DNA of 64,000 nucleotides from an uncultured Bacteroidales bacterium (GCA_937899245.1 CALDKB010000036.1:12043-76042), one strand, 5' to 3'; shown: positions 45,902-53,730, numbered from the stretch's first letter. Translations and numbers: made by a program. Notes: generated by a model not told the origin, from the letters alone.

Positions 45902-46174
45902 TTATTCAGTAACTTCTTCTGCAAAAGGAAGAACAGATACGTAAGACCTATTATCTCTCTTCTTTGTGAATTGAACCTTACCATCGCAAAGAGCGAAAAG
46001 AGTATGGTCTCTACCGATACCTACGTTGTTGCCTGGGTGATGAACAGTACCACGCTGACGAACGATAATGTTACCAGCGATAGCAACCTGACCACCATAT
46101 ACCTTAACGCCTAATCTCTTACTTTGGGAATCACGACCGTTACGCGAACTGCCGACGCCTTTTTTATGTGCCAT
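45902..46174 (-). CDS. rpmA: 50S ribosomal protein L27
   Basis: 90 residues with the canonical MAHKKGVGSSRNGRDSQSKRLG start (no cleaved N-terminal extension) and GNIIVRQRGTVHHPGNNVGIGRDHTLFA. It follows rplU by 12 bases, the universal order. Confidence 0.98.
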   Translation of the reverse strand: MAHKKGVGSSRNGRDSQSKRLGVKVYGGQVAIAGNIIVRQRGTVHHPGNNVGIGRDHTLFALCDGKVQFTKKRDNRSYVSVLPFAEEVTE

Positions 46175-46186
46175 AATTATTCTGTT

Positions 46187-46498
46187 TTATGCGTTAATAC
46201 CTTCAATTACAATCTCTGTCAAAGCCTGTCTGTGACCGTTCAAAGTCTGATAGCCTTTTCTTCTTTTCTTCTTGAAAACAAGAACGGTTTCACCTTTACA
46301 ATGCTTTACTACTTTTGCTGATACGGATGCGCTGTCAACTACTGGAGTACCAACCTTAACGCTTCCTTCATTGTCAACCAAAAGTACTCTGTCGAAGTTG
46401 ACATTGCTGCCTTCTTCGTTAGCCAAACGATTTACAAAAAGTTTGGTTCCTTTTTCAACCTTAAATTGTTGACCTAAAATTTCAACTACTGCGTACAT
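46187..46498 (-). CDS. rplU: 50S ribosomal protein L21
   Basis: 103 residues from MYAVVEILGQQFKVEKG; the C-terminus FKKKRRKGYQTLNGHRQALTEI is the rRNA-binding loop. The longer in-frame start (46528) is excluded because it lies inside the promoter -7 box. Confidence 0.97.
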   Translation of the reverse strand: MYAVVEILGQQFKVEKGTKLFVNRLANEEGSNVNFDRVLLVDNEGSVKVGTPVVDSASVSAKVVKHCKGETVLVFKKKRRKGYQTLNGHRQALTEIVIEGINA

Positions 46499-46525
46499 TT
46501 CTCTATTTCTTAAAAATTTGGACTG

Positions 46526-46556
46526 CAAAAGTAATACATTTCATTTTACCGACAAA
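46526..46556 (-). promoter_or_regulatory. Promoter of rplU-rpmA
   Basis: TTTG (46553-46556), 19 bases, TACTTTTG (46526-46533) on the minus strand, 27 bases before the ATG. Confidence 0.75.
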
Positions 46557-46667
46557 ACTTTTTGAAAATATTTTGCTTTACAAACAATAACTTTTTGAAA
46601 AACAACCACATAATCATCCACCATCAATAAAAGAAACTCGTAATATAAAAAATACAACAGCCTTCGT

Positions 46668-46690
46668 TTTTCTGCAAGACTTGCAGAAAA
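46668..46690. promoter_or_regulatory. Perfect palindrome upstream of the micro-gene promoter
   Basis: TTTTCTGCAAG-A-CTTGCAGAAAA, 11-bp arms around one base. It lies 23 bases upstream of the -7 box at 46714, where an operator for a dimeric regulator would be expected. Confidence 0.4.
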
Positions 46691-46713
46691 TAAATGTGTC
46701 AAGTTTCTAATGA

Positions 46714-46721
46714 TACTTTTG
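46714..46721 (+). promoter_or_regulatory. -7 box (TACTTTTG) of the broken micro-gene
   Basis: Perfect TAnnTTTG match, 20 bases before the ATG at 46742. The -33 element is not clear. Confidence 0.4.
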
Positions 46722-46741
46722 CCAAGGATTTGTTAAACAAA

Positions 46742-46868
46742 ATGTGCACAAAAAAAACAGATTATTTTAGCAATCAGCCTAATTTTGATTTCGACATTAG
46801 GCTTTGGACAAGCCCTCAACATGAAGAGCGGCAAAGGCAACAAGGCTCAGGTATTTGTAAACGACTAG
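46742..46868 (+). pseudogene. Frameshifted remnant of a small exported protein
   Basis: After ATGTGCACA comes a run that makes eight consecutive A residues. Removing one A gives MCTKKQ followed by IILAISLILISTLGFGQA, a textbook signal peptide, then about 15 residues ending in a TAG stop at 46866-46868. As written, the ATG frame is not a signal peptide. This is either a decayed gene, a phase-variable gene, or an assembly error in the homopolymer. A promoter box lies just upstream. Confidence 0.4.
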
Positions 46869-46992
46869 GCAAACTGCCAGAAAAGCGAAGCACTATTCAT
46901 TACTAATAGTAAAAAGCAATTTTATAAATACCTTAGCACGCATATCTTCTTTCATTTTTTATGCGCTTATAATAAACATCCTATTCCTCATT

Positions 46993-48648
46993 TTGATTCC
47001 ACTTATACCTATAGTAATAGTCACAAACAGCTACAACAAAAAAAGGAAAGACCAAGCTGGGAGGTCTATTCCCAAGCCCACCGAATACAAGGACACTCTC
47101 CTCATCAACGTTCCATACGATACAAAATGGTCTCCAACAAGATTTATAGTCATGTATGTAGACCGTGAACCAAACCACGCCAACAGAGAATTCATAGAAA
47201 AACATTACGGAGAAATCAAACAATTTTTCGGAAGCAAATTCCACGACAAATATTTTAACACAAAATACGACAACAACTGCGAGTTCGTCTATCTCCCTAT
47301 TGCAGACAACGATACCATAAAAAAAATATTCCCTGGCACCGACACTCAAGACCTCGACAAAACCAATTTTGCCGAAAAATTCTACACAAAGTTTTTCGAT
47401 GATTACCGCATTCCGGATTGCATCAACAAACCAAATAATCTTGCCGGTTTTATATGTCTACGAAATGGCATATTTGAAGAAATTTATAAACGTCAGATAC
47501 CAAAATACTCTTTCAAATACTATCCGTTCGACATTACAAACGGTGACAATATTTTTTGCACCTTGCACAATTTCCTAAGCGAGATTAAAAGTGATCTTGA
47601 CAAACCTGAACACTTATTTTTGGACAGCGAAGAAACCGACTTACAAAGCATTTACATACCATACGACCAGAATTTGAATCCGGACAAGTTCCAAATCATT
47701 TACATAGAAAAAGAATTTGACGAACATAACAACAATATCATTTCCGACAACTACGAAGCACTTTGCGAACTTGTCAAGACCGAACACGTTTACGATTACG
47801 ACGAACCGCTGTTCAAAGGGAAACTTCGACTTTTCTATCTGCCAAAGTTGATTACCAAAGATTATCTTGAAGAAAAAGCAAGACGAATAAACCCAAATTC
47901 AACTGTCGTTGCCGACGAAACTGTTGTCCAAAAGATTATTTCCGAATTCTATGCAAGATTTTTCAATGATTATCAGCGAAACAACAAACATGAATTAAGC
48001 AGCAATGGTTACTTCGTTAGATTCAAGGACATAAGATTCATTGGCCACAACGACGAAAAAGGTGATATTGGCCGGCCTGCATATAGATTCTCGTTCATAC
48101 CAGTTCATTGCAACACATACGATGAATTGGCGACGGGACTGCGCAATTACATCCACAACATTGGAGAAGACGGCACGCTGTATAGCAGCAACGGGGCAAA
48201 CTACAACCCTGAAGACGAACACAATCCCAAAACCGCCGACATTTATTTCGATACTGAAGCCGAGAAACTCATTGGCGAAATTGCAGAACGTTTAAACAAA
48301 TTGCAATTAATGGGAATTAGTAGCCAAGTAATCTGCAACTTGCTAATTAAACCGCCAAAACTCAGCCGTTTGCACATCACTGCCGACTACAAAATTATGT
48401 TGCCTGACTACGGCAAGGAAATCAAGATGACGCCTCTTCCCAAAACGGTATTCTTCTTTTATCTGCGGCACCCTGAAGGATTGCGTTTAAAGAACTTGAC
48501 GACTATCGTAATGAACTGCTCGAAATATATCGCAACCTCACCCATTTCGACGACGACAAAAAGAACGAAGAAAGTATCAACAGCATTGTCGACAGCACAA
48601 AAAATTCAATTAATGAAAAATGCAGTCGCATACGCGAAGCCTTCATAA
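46993..48648 (+). CDS. Large two-repeat protein of unknown function, 0-frame product (frameshifted)
   Basis: 551 codons as written. Two related segments of about 190 residues repeat: both begin with an IPYD-type turn then a WSPTRFIVMYVD / LNPDKFQIIYIE strand and contain FVYLP / LFYLP and KFFDDY / RFFNDY. From residue ~480, PLPKTVFFFYLRHPEGLR leads into a conserved-looking helical region that continues in the -1 frame; the last ~50 residues here look non-native. The start is TTG with no good upstream ATG; the open frame extends to 46861 and would encode a 22-residue membrane helix before NKKRKD, so the true start is uncertain. Family not recognised by name. Confidence 0.6.
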   Translation: MIPLIPIVIVTNSYNKKRKDQAGRSIPKPTEYKDTLLINVPYDTKWSPTRFIVMYVDREPNHANREFIEKHYGEIKQFFGSKFHDKYFNTKYDNNCEFVYLPIADNDTIKKIFPGTDTQDLDKTNFAEKFYTKFFDDYRIPDCINKPNNLAGFICLRNGIFEEIYKRQIPKYSFKYYPFDITNGDNIFCTLHNFLSEIKSDLDKPEHLFLDSEETDLQSIYIPYDQNLNPDKFQIIYIEKEFDEHNNNIISDNYEALCELVKTEHVYDYDEPLFKGKLRLFYLPKLITKDYLEEKARRINPNSTVVADETVVQKIISEFYARFFNDYQRNNKHELSSNGYFVRFKDIRFIGHNDEKGDIGRPAYRFSFIPVHCNTYDELATGLRNYIHNIGEDGTLYSSNGANYNPEDEHNPKTADIYFDTEAEKLIGEIAERLNKLQLMGISSQVICNLLIKPPKLSRLHITADYKIMLPDYGKEIKMTPLPKTVFFFYLRHPEGLRLKNLTTIVMNCSKYIATSPISTTTKRTKKVSTALSTAQKIQLMKNAVAYAKPS

Positions 48649-48839
48649 ACGAATTTGACGAAAATATTGCCTGCAATTATATCAATACTTCAAAAAAGCA
48701 CAAACAACGAATTTCGAAATGCAACCTAACTCCTGCAGAAGTAGAGAAAATGTGGATTGAAGAAATGAAAAAGCAAATAACTCTGGATCAATCGCTAGTT
48801 GATGATGATTCTGGAATTATAAAAAGCAACAAAATATGA
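48486..48839 (+). pseudogene. -1 frame C-terminal part of the two-repeat protein
   Basis: At 48486-48492 the sequence reads TTTAAAG in phase T TTA AAG. Reading -1 from there gives FKELDDYRNELLEIYRNL, then about 95 further well-behaved residues (SINEKCSRIREAFINEFDE, then a Lys-rich stretch) to TGA at 48837-48839. This continues HPEGLR naturally (HPEG.RFKEL..YR.EL..IY), so it is probably the ancestral frame. Either a single T was lost from TTTT or the site is a programmed -1 frameshift. Confidence 0.7.
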
Positions 48840-48900
48840 CATTGCGACACTATTTAACAATGTTATTTTCAAACATTACAACGGCATATATGCAACACAG

Positions 48901-48920
48901 AAACATATAAAAACATATAA
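48901..48920. repeat. Two tandem copies of AAACATATAA
   Basis: Perfect 10-base tandem duplication upstream of the -7 box at 48942; one helical turn apart, so possibly a regulator site. Confidence 0.3.
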
Positions 48921-48941
48921 TTTATTATAAATCTTTTTTCT

Positions 48942-48949
48942 TATCTTTG
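48942..48949 (+). promoter_or_regulatory. -7 box (TATCTTTG) of the EF-hand membrane protein gene
   Basis: Perfect TAnnTTTG, 22 bases before the ATG at 48972. The -33 position has TTT but no TTG. Confidence 0.5.
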
Positions 48950-48971
48950 CGCCGCCCAAAAAAAATGTTCA

Positions 48972-51302
48972 ATGGAAAAAAAAATATCTAATTTATTATC
49001 TAAGGATAAGCCATACGAGTGGAGCTATTCCACTATTGGCGGAGTTACACGTGTAAACATCGAAACAGGCGACGACATTGCCCACCTTGGCGAACTCGAC
49101 CAGAAAAAATGGACTGTTTTGAGCTGTCCGGTAAAAGGACTGGAAATTGACGAAAGAACACTTCGTCTCATGGACAATGACAACGATGAGAAAATCCGCG
49201 TCGTTGAAGTTATCGATGCCGCAAATTGGTTGACAAAAGTTCTGAAAGACCCGAATCTGCTATTAAAGCAAGAAAGTGTCCTTGAACTCTCGTCAATAAA
49301 CACGGAATGTGAAGAAGGCAAAAAACTTTATGATTCAGCAATCCAGATTCTAAAGAACCTCGGTCTTGAAAAGGATAACATCTTCATAGATGACATCTCA
49401 GACCGCATGGCGATTTTCGCAAAGACACGCTTCAACGGTGACGGTATCATCACCGAAAACTCAAGCGACGACGAAGCACTAAAGGCAATAATTGCCAACT
49501 GCATGAAAACTATCGGAAGCAGCAAGGACCGCAGCGGCGACGACGGAATAAATGCCGACCAGCTTGAAAGCTTCTACACCAACTGCGCCGACTATGCAGC
49601 CTGGATGGCCGACGGCGAAACTCGAAAAGCCGAAGTTTTCCCTTATGGCGACAACACCGAAGCAGCCTTGAACGCATACAATTCGCTCAAGGAAAAAATC
49701 GGAGACTATTTCATGCGCTGTAAACTTGCTTCTTTCAACAACGATTCTACTGCAGCTCTTGACGTATCTGTTGCCCGCATCGAAGCTATTAGCGACAAGA
49801 ACCTCACAACTTGCATGGAAGAAATTTCTTCATACCCTATAGCTCGCATAGGCAACAAGACAGAACTTATGCTCAACGAAAGCATAAATCCTGCTTGGGA
49901 AGCCGCTTTTGCTAATATCAAGTCGCTGATTTTCGACATCGACTTTGCTGGAAAAGAGTCAATATCAGAAAGCGAATGGAATGGCATCGCAAACAAATTC
50001 ACTGCTTACTGCGACTGGAAATCAACTAAGAAAGGTGAAATTGTCGAATCTTTAGGACTTGACACCATTAAAGATATCATCGAAAACAATCGCATGGCCG
50101 AACTGCAAAGTTTAATCGACCAAGACAAGGCATTAGAAACAGAAGCTAATGAAATAGAAAGCGTAGACAAACTCATGCATTTGTATCGCGATTTCTACAA
50201 GTTGCTGAAGAACTTTGTCACTCTTTCCGATTTCTATTCATGCGACGGAAAGGCAAAGGCAATATTCCAGGCCGGTACCCTTTATATCGACCAGCGCAGC
50301 TGCGAGCTTTGTATCAAGGTTTCTGATATGGCAAAGCATAATACCATGGCAAGTTTCAGCGGAATGTACCTTGTATATTGCGACTGCTTCTCAAAGCAAA
50401 AGAACCAAACAATGACAATTGCAGCTGTAATAACCAATGGAGACGTAAACAACATCATGGTCGGCAAGAACGCCCTTTTCTATGATCGCGACGGCCTCGA
50501 CTGGGATGCTACAGTTACAAAGATAATCGACAACCCGATAAGTATTCGTCAGGCTTTCTGGTCGCCATACCGTAAATTCGGACGCTTTGTAGAAGACAAG
50601 ATCAATAAGTTTGCTGCAAGCCAAGACGACAAGATGACAAACGAGGCGACAGGCAAGATCGGTAATGCCGGCGACGAAATGGTTGCCAATGCAAGCAAGG
50701 CGGCACAAAATACTCCGGGAACCGACAAGAGCAAGACACAAGCATTCGACATCGCTAAATTCTGCGGTATCTTTGCCGCAATAGGTATGGCATTAGGATA
50801 TATCGGAGCATTCCTCGTTTCGGTAATAACTGGATTCCTCGATTTAAAATGGTGGCAGATGCCATTGGCACTTGTTGGCGTTCTTCTTCTCATTTCGGGA
50901 CCGGCAATGATTATGGCTTGGCTTAAACTACGCAAGCGTAACCTTTCTCCTGTACTTAATGCCAACGGTTGGGCTGTCAACGCTCAGGCATACGTAAATA
51001 TCCAATTCGGAGCTACTCTTACCAAGCTTGCTAACTTCCCGAAACTTGCCGGACTTCAGGATCCATTCGCTAAAAAGCGTACTCCTGTTTGGAGAAAAAT
51101 CCTATCCGTAATCATTGCATTAGGTATAATTTTCGGCATATTGTACTTTACAAATGTTCTTTCGCATGTCGGACTTCCTTTCCGTAAGGAAGAACCAAAG
51201 GTTGAAGTTGCTGCAACCGACACTGTTCCAGCTCCTGCCGATACAACAGCAGTTGCCGCAGAAGAAGTTCCTGCAGAACCAGAACCTGCACCAGCAGAAT
51301 AA
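48972..51302 (+). CDS. Large membrane protein with EF-hand-like loops, function unknown
   Basis: 776 residues. No signal peptide. Residues 68-79 (DNDNDEKIRVVE) match the EF-hand calcium loop at positions 1, 3, 5, 8 and 12. Two more degenerate loops are at about 153-164 and 186-197 (DRSGDDGINADQ). The remainder to ~600 is Glu/Asp-rich and helical, with several conserved-looking Cys. Three hydrophobic segments (about 615-645, 655-680, 725-745) precede a Pro/Ala/Glu-rich tail. This suggests a large cytoplasmic N-terminal domain and C-terminal membrane anchor. I do not recognise the family. It ends with its own terminator. Confidence 0.75.
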   Translation: MEKKISNLLSKDKPYEWSYSTIGGVTRVNIETGDDIAHLGELDQKKWTVLSCPVKGLEIDERTLRLMDNDNDEKIRVVEVIDAANWLTKVLKDPNLLLKQESVLELSSINTECEEGKKLYDSAIQILKNLGLEKDNIFIDDISDRMAIFAKTRFNGDGIITENSSDDEALKAIIANCMKTIGSSKDRSGDDGINADQLESFYTNCADYAAWMADGETRKAEVFPYGDNTEAALNAYNSLKEKIGDYFMRCKLASFNNDSTAALDVSVARIEAISDKNLTTCMEEISSYPIARIGNKTELMLNESINPAWEAAFANIKSLIFDIDFAGKESISESEWNGIANKFTAYCDWKSTKKGEIVESLGLDTIKDIIENNRMAELQSLIDQDKALETEANEIESVDKLMHLYRDFYKLLKNFVTLSDFYSCDGKAKAIFQAGTLYIDQRSCELCIKVSDMAKHNTMASFSGMYLVYCDCFSKQKNQTMTIAAVITNGDVNNIMVGKNALFYDRDGLDWDATVTKIIDNPISIRQAFWSPYRKFGRFVEDKINKFAASQDDKMTNEATGKIGNAGDEMVANASKAAQNTPGTDKSKTQAFDIAKFCGIFAAIGMALGYIGAFLVSVITGFLDLKWWQMPLALVGVLLLISGPAMIMAWLKLRKRNLSPVLNANGWAVNAQAYVNIQFGATLTKLANFPKLAGLQDPFAKKRTPVWRKILSVIIALGIIFGILYFTNVLSHVGLPFRKEEPKVEVAATDTVPAPADTTAVAAEEVPAEPEPAPAE

Positions 51303-51322
51303 AACTAATTGGTAGATAACAG

Positions 51323-51355
51323 AAATGGCGGACAGACTTGTCCGCCATTTTTTAT
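51323..51355 (+). terminator. Terminator after the EF-hand membrane protein
   Basis: 12-bp stem AAATGGCGGACA/TGTCCGCCATTT with a 4-base loop followed by a T-rich run. It lies between convergent genes, 20 bases after the stop. Confidence 0.85.
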
Positions 51356-52162
51356 TTATAAAGATACTAGACTGTCATTTTCTCTTAAACTAGAATTTAC
51401 TATGAACACAATTGTGAGCCGGTGCATAGCATCATCAACACTCAACATGCCATTTCTGCAAAGCATCTCCTTCACAAACGTTTCATCCACGATTAGCAAC
51501 CTCCCCTTGCTTTCCTCTGCATATTCATACATCACATCAAGAAGTATCTCCTCCATTACGCCACGCAAACCTCTTGCTCCAGTTTCACTATCATGCGCAA
51601 CTTTTGCAATAATGGACAATGCTTCCTTTGTGAACTTCAATTCAACATTGTCATACGACATCAACTTCTGGTATTGCTTCAAAATTGAATTCTTAGGTTC
51701 AGTCAGAATCTTTACCATATGCTCAACAGACAATGGATTTGTGTTGGCAATAACAGGGAAACGTCCAATAAACTCAGGAATCAAGCCAAACGACTTCAAA
51801 TCATCTGCCTTTACCTTATCCAAAATTTTATCGTTTTCAAGCTGCTGAATATCCGTATATGCCGCACTGCTCTTGAAACCAACACTGCTCTTATTAAACC
51901 TCGACTCAACATATTGCTCAATGCCCGGGAATGCACCCAATGCAATGAATAGTATATTAGAAGTATCGACATAACACAACTGCTGTTCCGGGTGCTTGCG
52001 TCCCCCTTGTGGTGGCACACCGACAACACTGCCTTCAACTATTTTCAACAACCCCTGCTGAACGCCTTCACCACCGACATCTCTAGTAATAGACATATTT
52101 GCCTTTCCTGTTTTTGCAAGTTTATCCACCTCATCCAACACAACGATACCTCTCTCAGCCAT
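51356..52162 (-). CDS. clpX: ClpX-like ATPase, C-terminal part (after an in-frame TGA)
   Basis: 268 codons beginning at the internal Met of the interrupted ClpX. Walker B is IVVLDEVDKLA; the RKH pore loop is GGRKHPEQQ; GAFPGIEQYVESRF, FGLIPEFIGRFPVIA (sensor/arginine region) and ETGARGLRGVMEEILLD (sensor 2) are intact. The ClpP-docking loop reads VGF instead of IGF/LGF (SSVGFKSSAAY). The intact gene would span 51356-52552; it is broken only by TGA at 52178-52180. Probably a paralogue of the housekeeping clpX. Confidence 0.8.
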   Translation of the reverse strand: MAERGIVVLDEVDKLAKTGKANMSITRDVGGEGVQQGLLKIVEGSVVGVPPQGGRKHPEQQLCYVDTSNILFIALGAFPGIEQYVESRFNKSSVGFKSSAAYTDIQQLENDKILDKVKADDLKSFGLIPEFIGRFPVIANTNPLSVEHMVKILTEPKNSILKQYQKLMSYDNVELKFTKEALSIIAKVAHDSETGARGLRGVMEEILLDVMYEYAEESKGRLLIVDETFVKEMLCRNGMLSVDDAMHRLTIVFIVNSSLRENDSLVSL

Positions 52163-52177
52163 ATCAATATCGAAATC

Positions 52178-52552
52178 TCATGCACGCAAAAGTCCGCCAA
52201 CACAGTTTTCAACATCTTCACCCACATAACCACTTTCTGTGAGTTTTGTGCAATCCTGAACGAACAATGGTACCCCCAACATTTTTGCAATGGTTTTTAT
52301 CATGAAAGTCTTTCCGCTGCCGGTACCACCAAGCATAATGATATTAGACTTGTCGATATTTACATCTTCAAACTCCTTTTTTGATTTGAAACACAAACCT
52401 TTGTTTGCGAGAAGACGCTTATAATGATTGTATACAGCAACTGATAAAACTCGCTTTGCCTTTTCTTGACCAATGACATATTTGTCCAAATAAGTCTTAA
52501 TCTCCTTTGGAGAGTACAATTTCAATTCACGTGCATCGTTTCTTTTTACCAT
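52178..52552 (-). CDS. clpX: ClpX-like ATPase, N-terminal part (ends at an in-frame TGA)
   Basis: 124 codons from an ATG with a good AAAGGA ribosome site (a longer frame starts with TTG at 52597). LYSPKEIKTYLDKYVIGQEKAKRVL opens the AAA+ module; Walker A GGTGSGKT is at 75-82 and the pore loop GYVGEDVEN at 109-117. The N-terminal four-cysteine zinc domain of normal ClpX is absent, so this variant would lack the usual adaptor-binding module. It ends LLRA followed by TGA, where other ClpX have LLQAADYD; the next codons read DFDID, so the reading frame is otherwise intact. Confidence 0.8.
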   Translation of the reverse strand: MVKRNDARELKLYSPKEIKTYLDKYVIGQEKAKRVLSVAVYNHYKRLLANKGLCFKSKKEFEDVNIDKSNIIMLGGTGSGKTFMIKTIAKMLGVPLFVQDCTKLTESGYVGEDVENCVGGLLRA

Positions 52553-52624
52553 ATTATTCCTTTCTTTTTTATTAATTATCTTTTCGATTTTTTTCAATTG
52601 GTGATCTGTAGGTGTCTAATCTTT

Positions 52625-53227
52625 TTATTTCTGCTTCTGGAAAATCTCGTCTATTATTCCATAATCAAGAGCTTCATTTGCTGTCATCCAATAATCTCGG
52701 TCTCCATCCTTGTATATCTTCTTTATGCTCTGACCGGTATGATTTGCCAACAACTGGAACAACTCCGCCTTGCACTTTTCAATTTCCTTTGCTGTAATCT
52801 GGATATCAGAACATTGTGCATGACCGATACCACCAAATGACTGATGTATCATCACTCTTGAATGAGGAAGAGCAAAACGCTTACCCTTTGTTCCCACCGC
52901 TAGAAGTATCGCCCCCATTGATGCCGCCATACCCATGCACACAGTAGAAATGTCGCTTGAAATGTACTGCATTGTATCGTAAATTCCCAAACCATCGTAT
53001 ACGCTACCACCAGGGGTATTGATATATATTGAAATATCCTTGTGCGAATCAACCGAATTCAAAAACAACAGTTGAGCTTCAACCACATTTGCCATGTAAT
53101 CGTCAATTTGATTTCCCAAGAAAATAATCCTATCCATCATAAGTCGCGAGAACACATTTATCTGTGCTACATTCTGATGGCGTTCTTCGGTGATAGTTGG
53201 GTTAATCCATGTACCGCCTTTTGCCAA
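52625..53227 (-). CDS. clpP: ClpP-like protease, after an in-frame TAG near the N-terminus
   Basis: 200 codons from TTG. The serine protease core is complete: Ser in GMAASMGAILLA (residue 103), His in VMIHQSFGG (128) and an Asp in GDRDYWM (178). Upstream in the same frame an ATG at 53312-53314 encodes MNEFQNFATKKIG and then SLVLNDYQNM before TAG at 53237-53239; this is the normal Bacteroidota ClpP N-terminus, so the ancestral gene spans 52625-53314. The axial loop region needed for ClpX docking is lost unless the TAG is read through. Likely a paralogue in decay. Confidence 0.8.
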   Translation of the reverse strand: MAKGGTWINPTITEERHQNVAQINVFSRLMMDRIIFLGNQIDDYMANVVEAQLLFLNSVDSHKDISIYINTPGGSVYDGLGIYDTMQYISSDISTVCMGMAASMGAILLAVGTKGKRFALPHSRVMIHQSFGGIGHAQCSDIQITAKEIEKCKAELFQLLANHTGQSIKKIYKDGDRDYWMTANEALDYGIIDEIFQKQK

Positions 53228-53370
53228 AATTGCATTCTACATGTTCTGATAATCATTGAGAACCAAGCTGTTGATTCCAATCTTTTTTGTTGCAAAATTT
53301 TGAAATTCATTCATACTATATAAATTTAATGTTGTACTAATTTATTTTTCCATCAATAACATCCGTCCAA

Positions 53371-53730
53371 TTAGAGTTCTCTCAGTATCTCATATAGATA
53401 CCTTACTTCCGCAATATTAAACTTTGTTTTATCTTGGCGATAATGACTCCTAAGGATCTTGTAAATCCCTTCTTCCGACGGATGCGTCTCACACAAAAAA
53501 ATACCAAGCACAAACGATGGCAAGTCAATATTCAACTGAGGGTAGTCCTTTCTAACTCTGGTTATTGCATTAAGGATGTCCTTTTTGCGTTCGTTATAAT
53601 AAGACCCTTTCTCTTCCACTCTGCTTTCTAGATATTCTATCACACGACAATCAAGATTTTCTTTTGCCTTATAAAATGCCTCATTGGCTTTTTCGTGCTC
53701 ATCTTTGCTTTTAATTTTAATAACTCTCAT
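53371..53730 (-). CDS. 119-residue protein upstream of the ClpP/ClpX paralogues
   Basis: Highly charged helical protein with no membrane segment or named domain that I can see (segments KSKDEHEKANEAFYKAKENL and LPSFVLGIFLCETHPSEEGIYKILRSHYRQ). It lies 57 bases before clpP on the same strand, so it probably shares its transcript. In typical genomes the gene at this place is tig (trigger factor); this is not. An adaptor or regulator for the protease is a possibility only. Confidence 0.55.
   Translation of the reverse strand: MRVIKIKSKDEHEKANEAFYKAKENLDCRVIEYLESRVEEKGSYYNERKKDILNAITRVRKDYPQLNIDLPSFVLGIFLCETHPSEEGIYKILRSHYRQDKTKFNIAEVRYLYEILREL

Larger units (their letters stand above)
46557..46992. 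other. 436-base stretch without an intact gene
   Basis: It contains an 11-bp perfect palindrome (46668-46690), a TACTTTTG promoter box (46714-46721) and the remnant of a small exported protein. A 70-codon frame at 46694-46906 has no convincing protein character. Confidence 0.55.

Noticed and set aside
46694..46906. 70-codon plus-strand frame
   Set aside because: It overlaps the signal-peptide frame and has no protein-like character; its ATG lies before the promoter box.
46993..48839. Treating the frameshifted gene as proven programmed frameshifting
   Set aside because: The perfect heptamer is suggestive only; one lost T in TTTT gives the same pattern and another homopolymer lesion lies nearby.
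51356..53314. Genome-wide recoding of TGA or TAG
   Set aside because: Other genes use these codons as normal stops: ftsZ ends with TGA (2651-2653) and rpsP with TAG (41030-41032).
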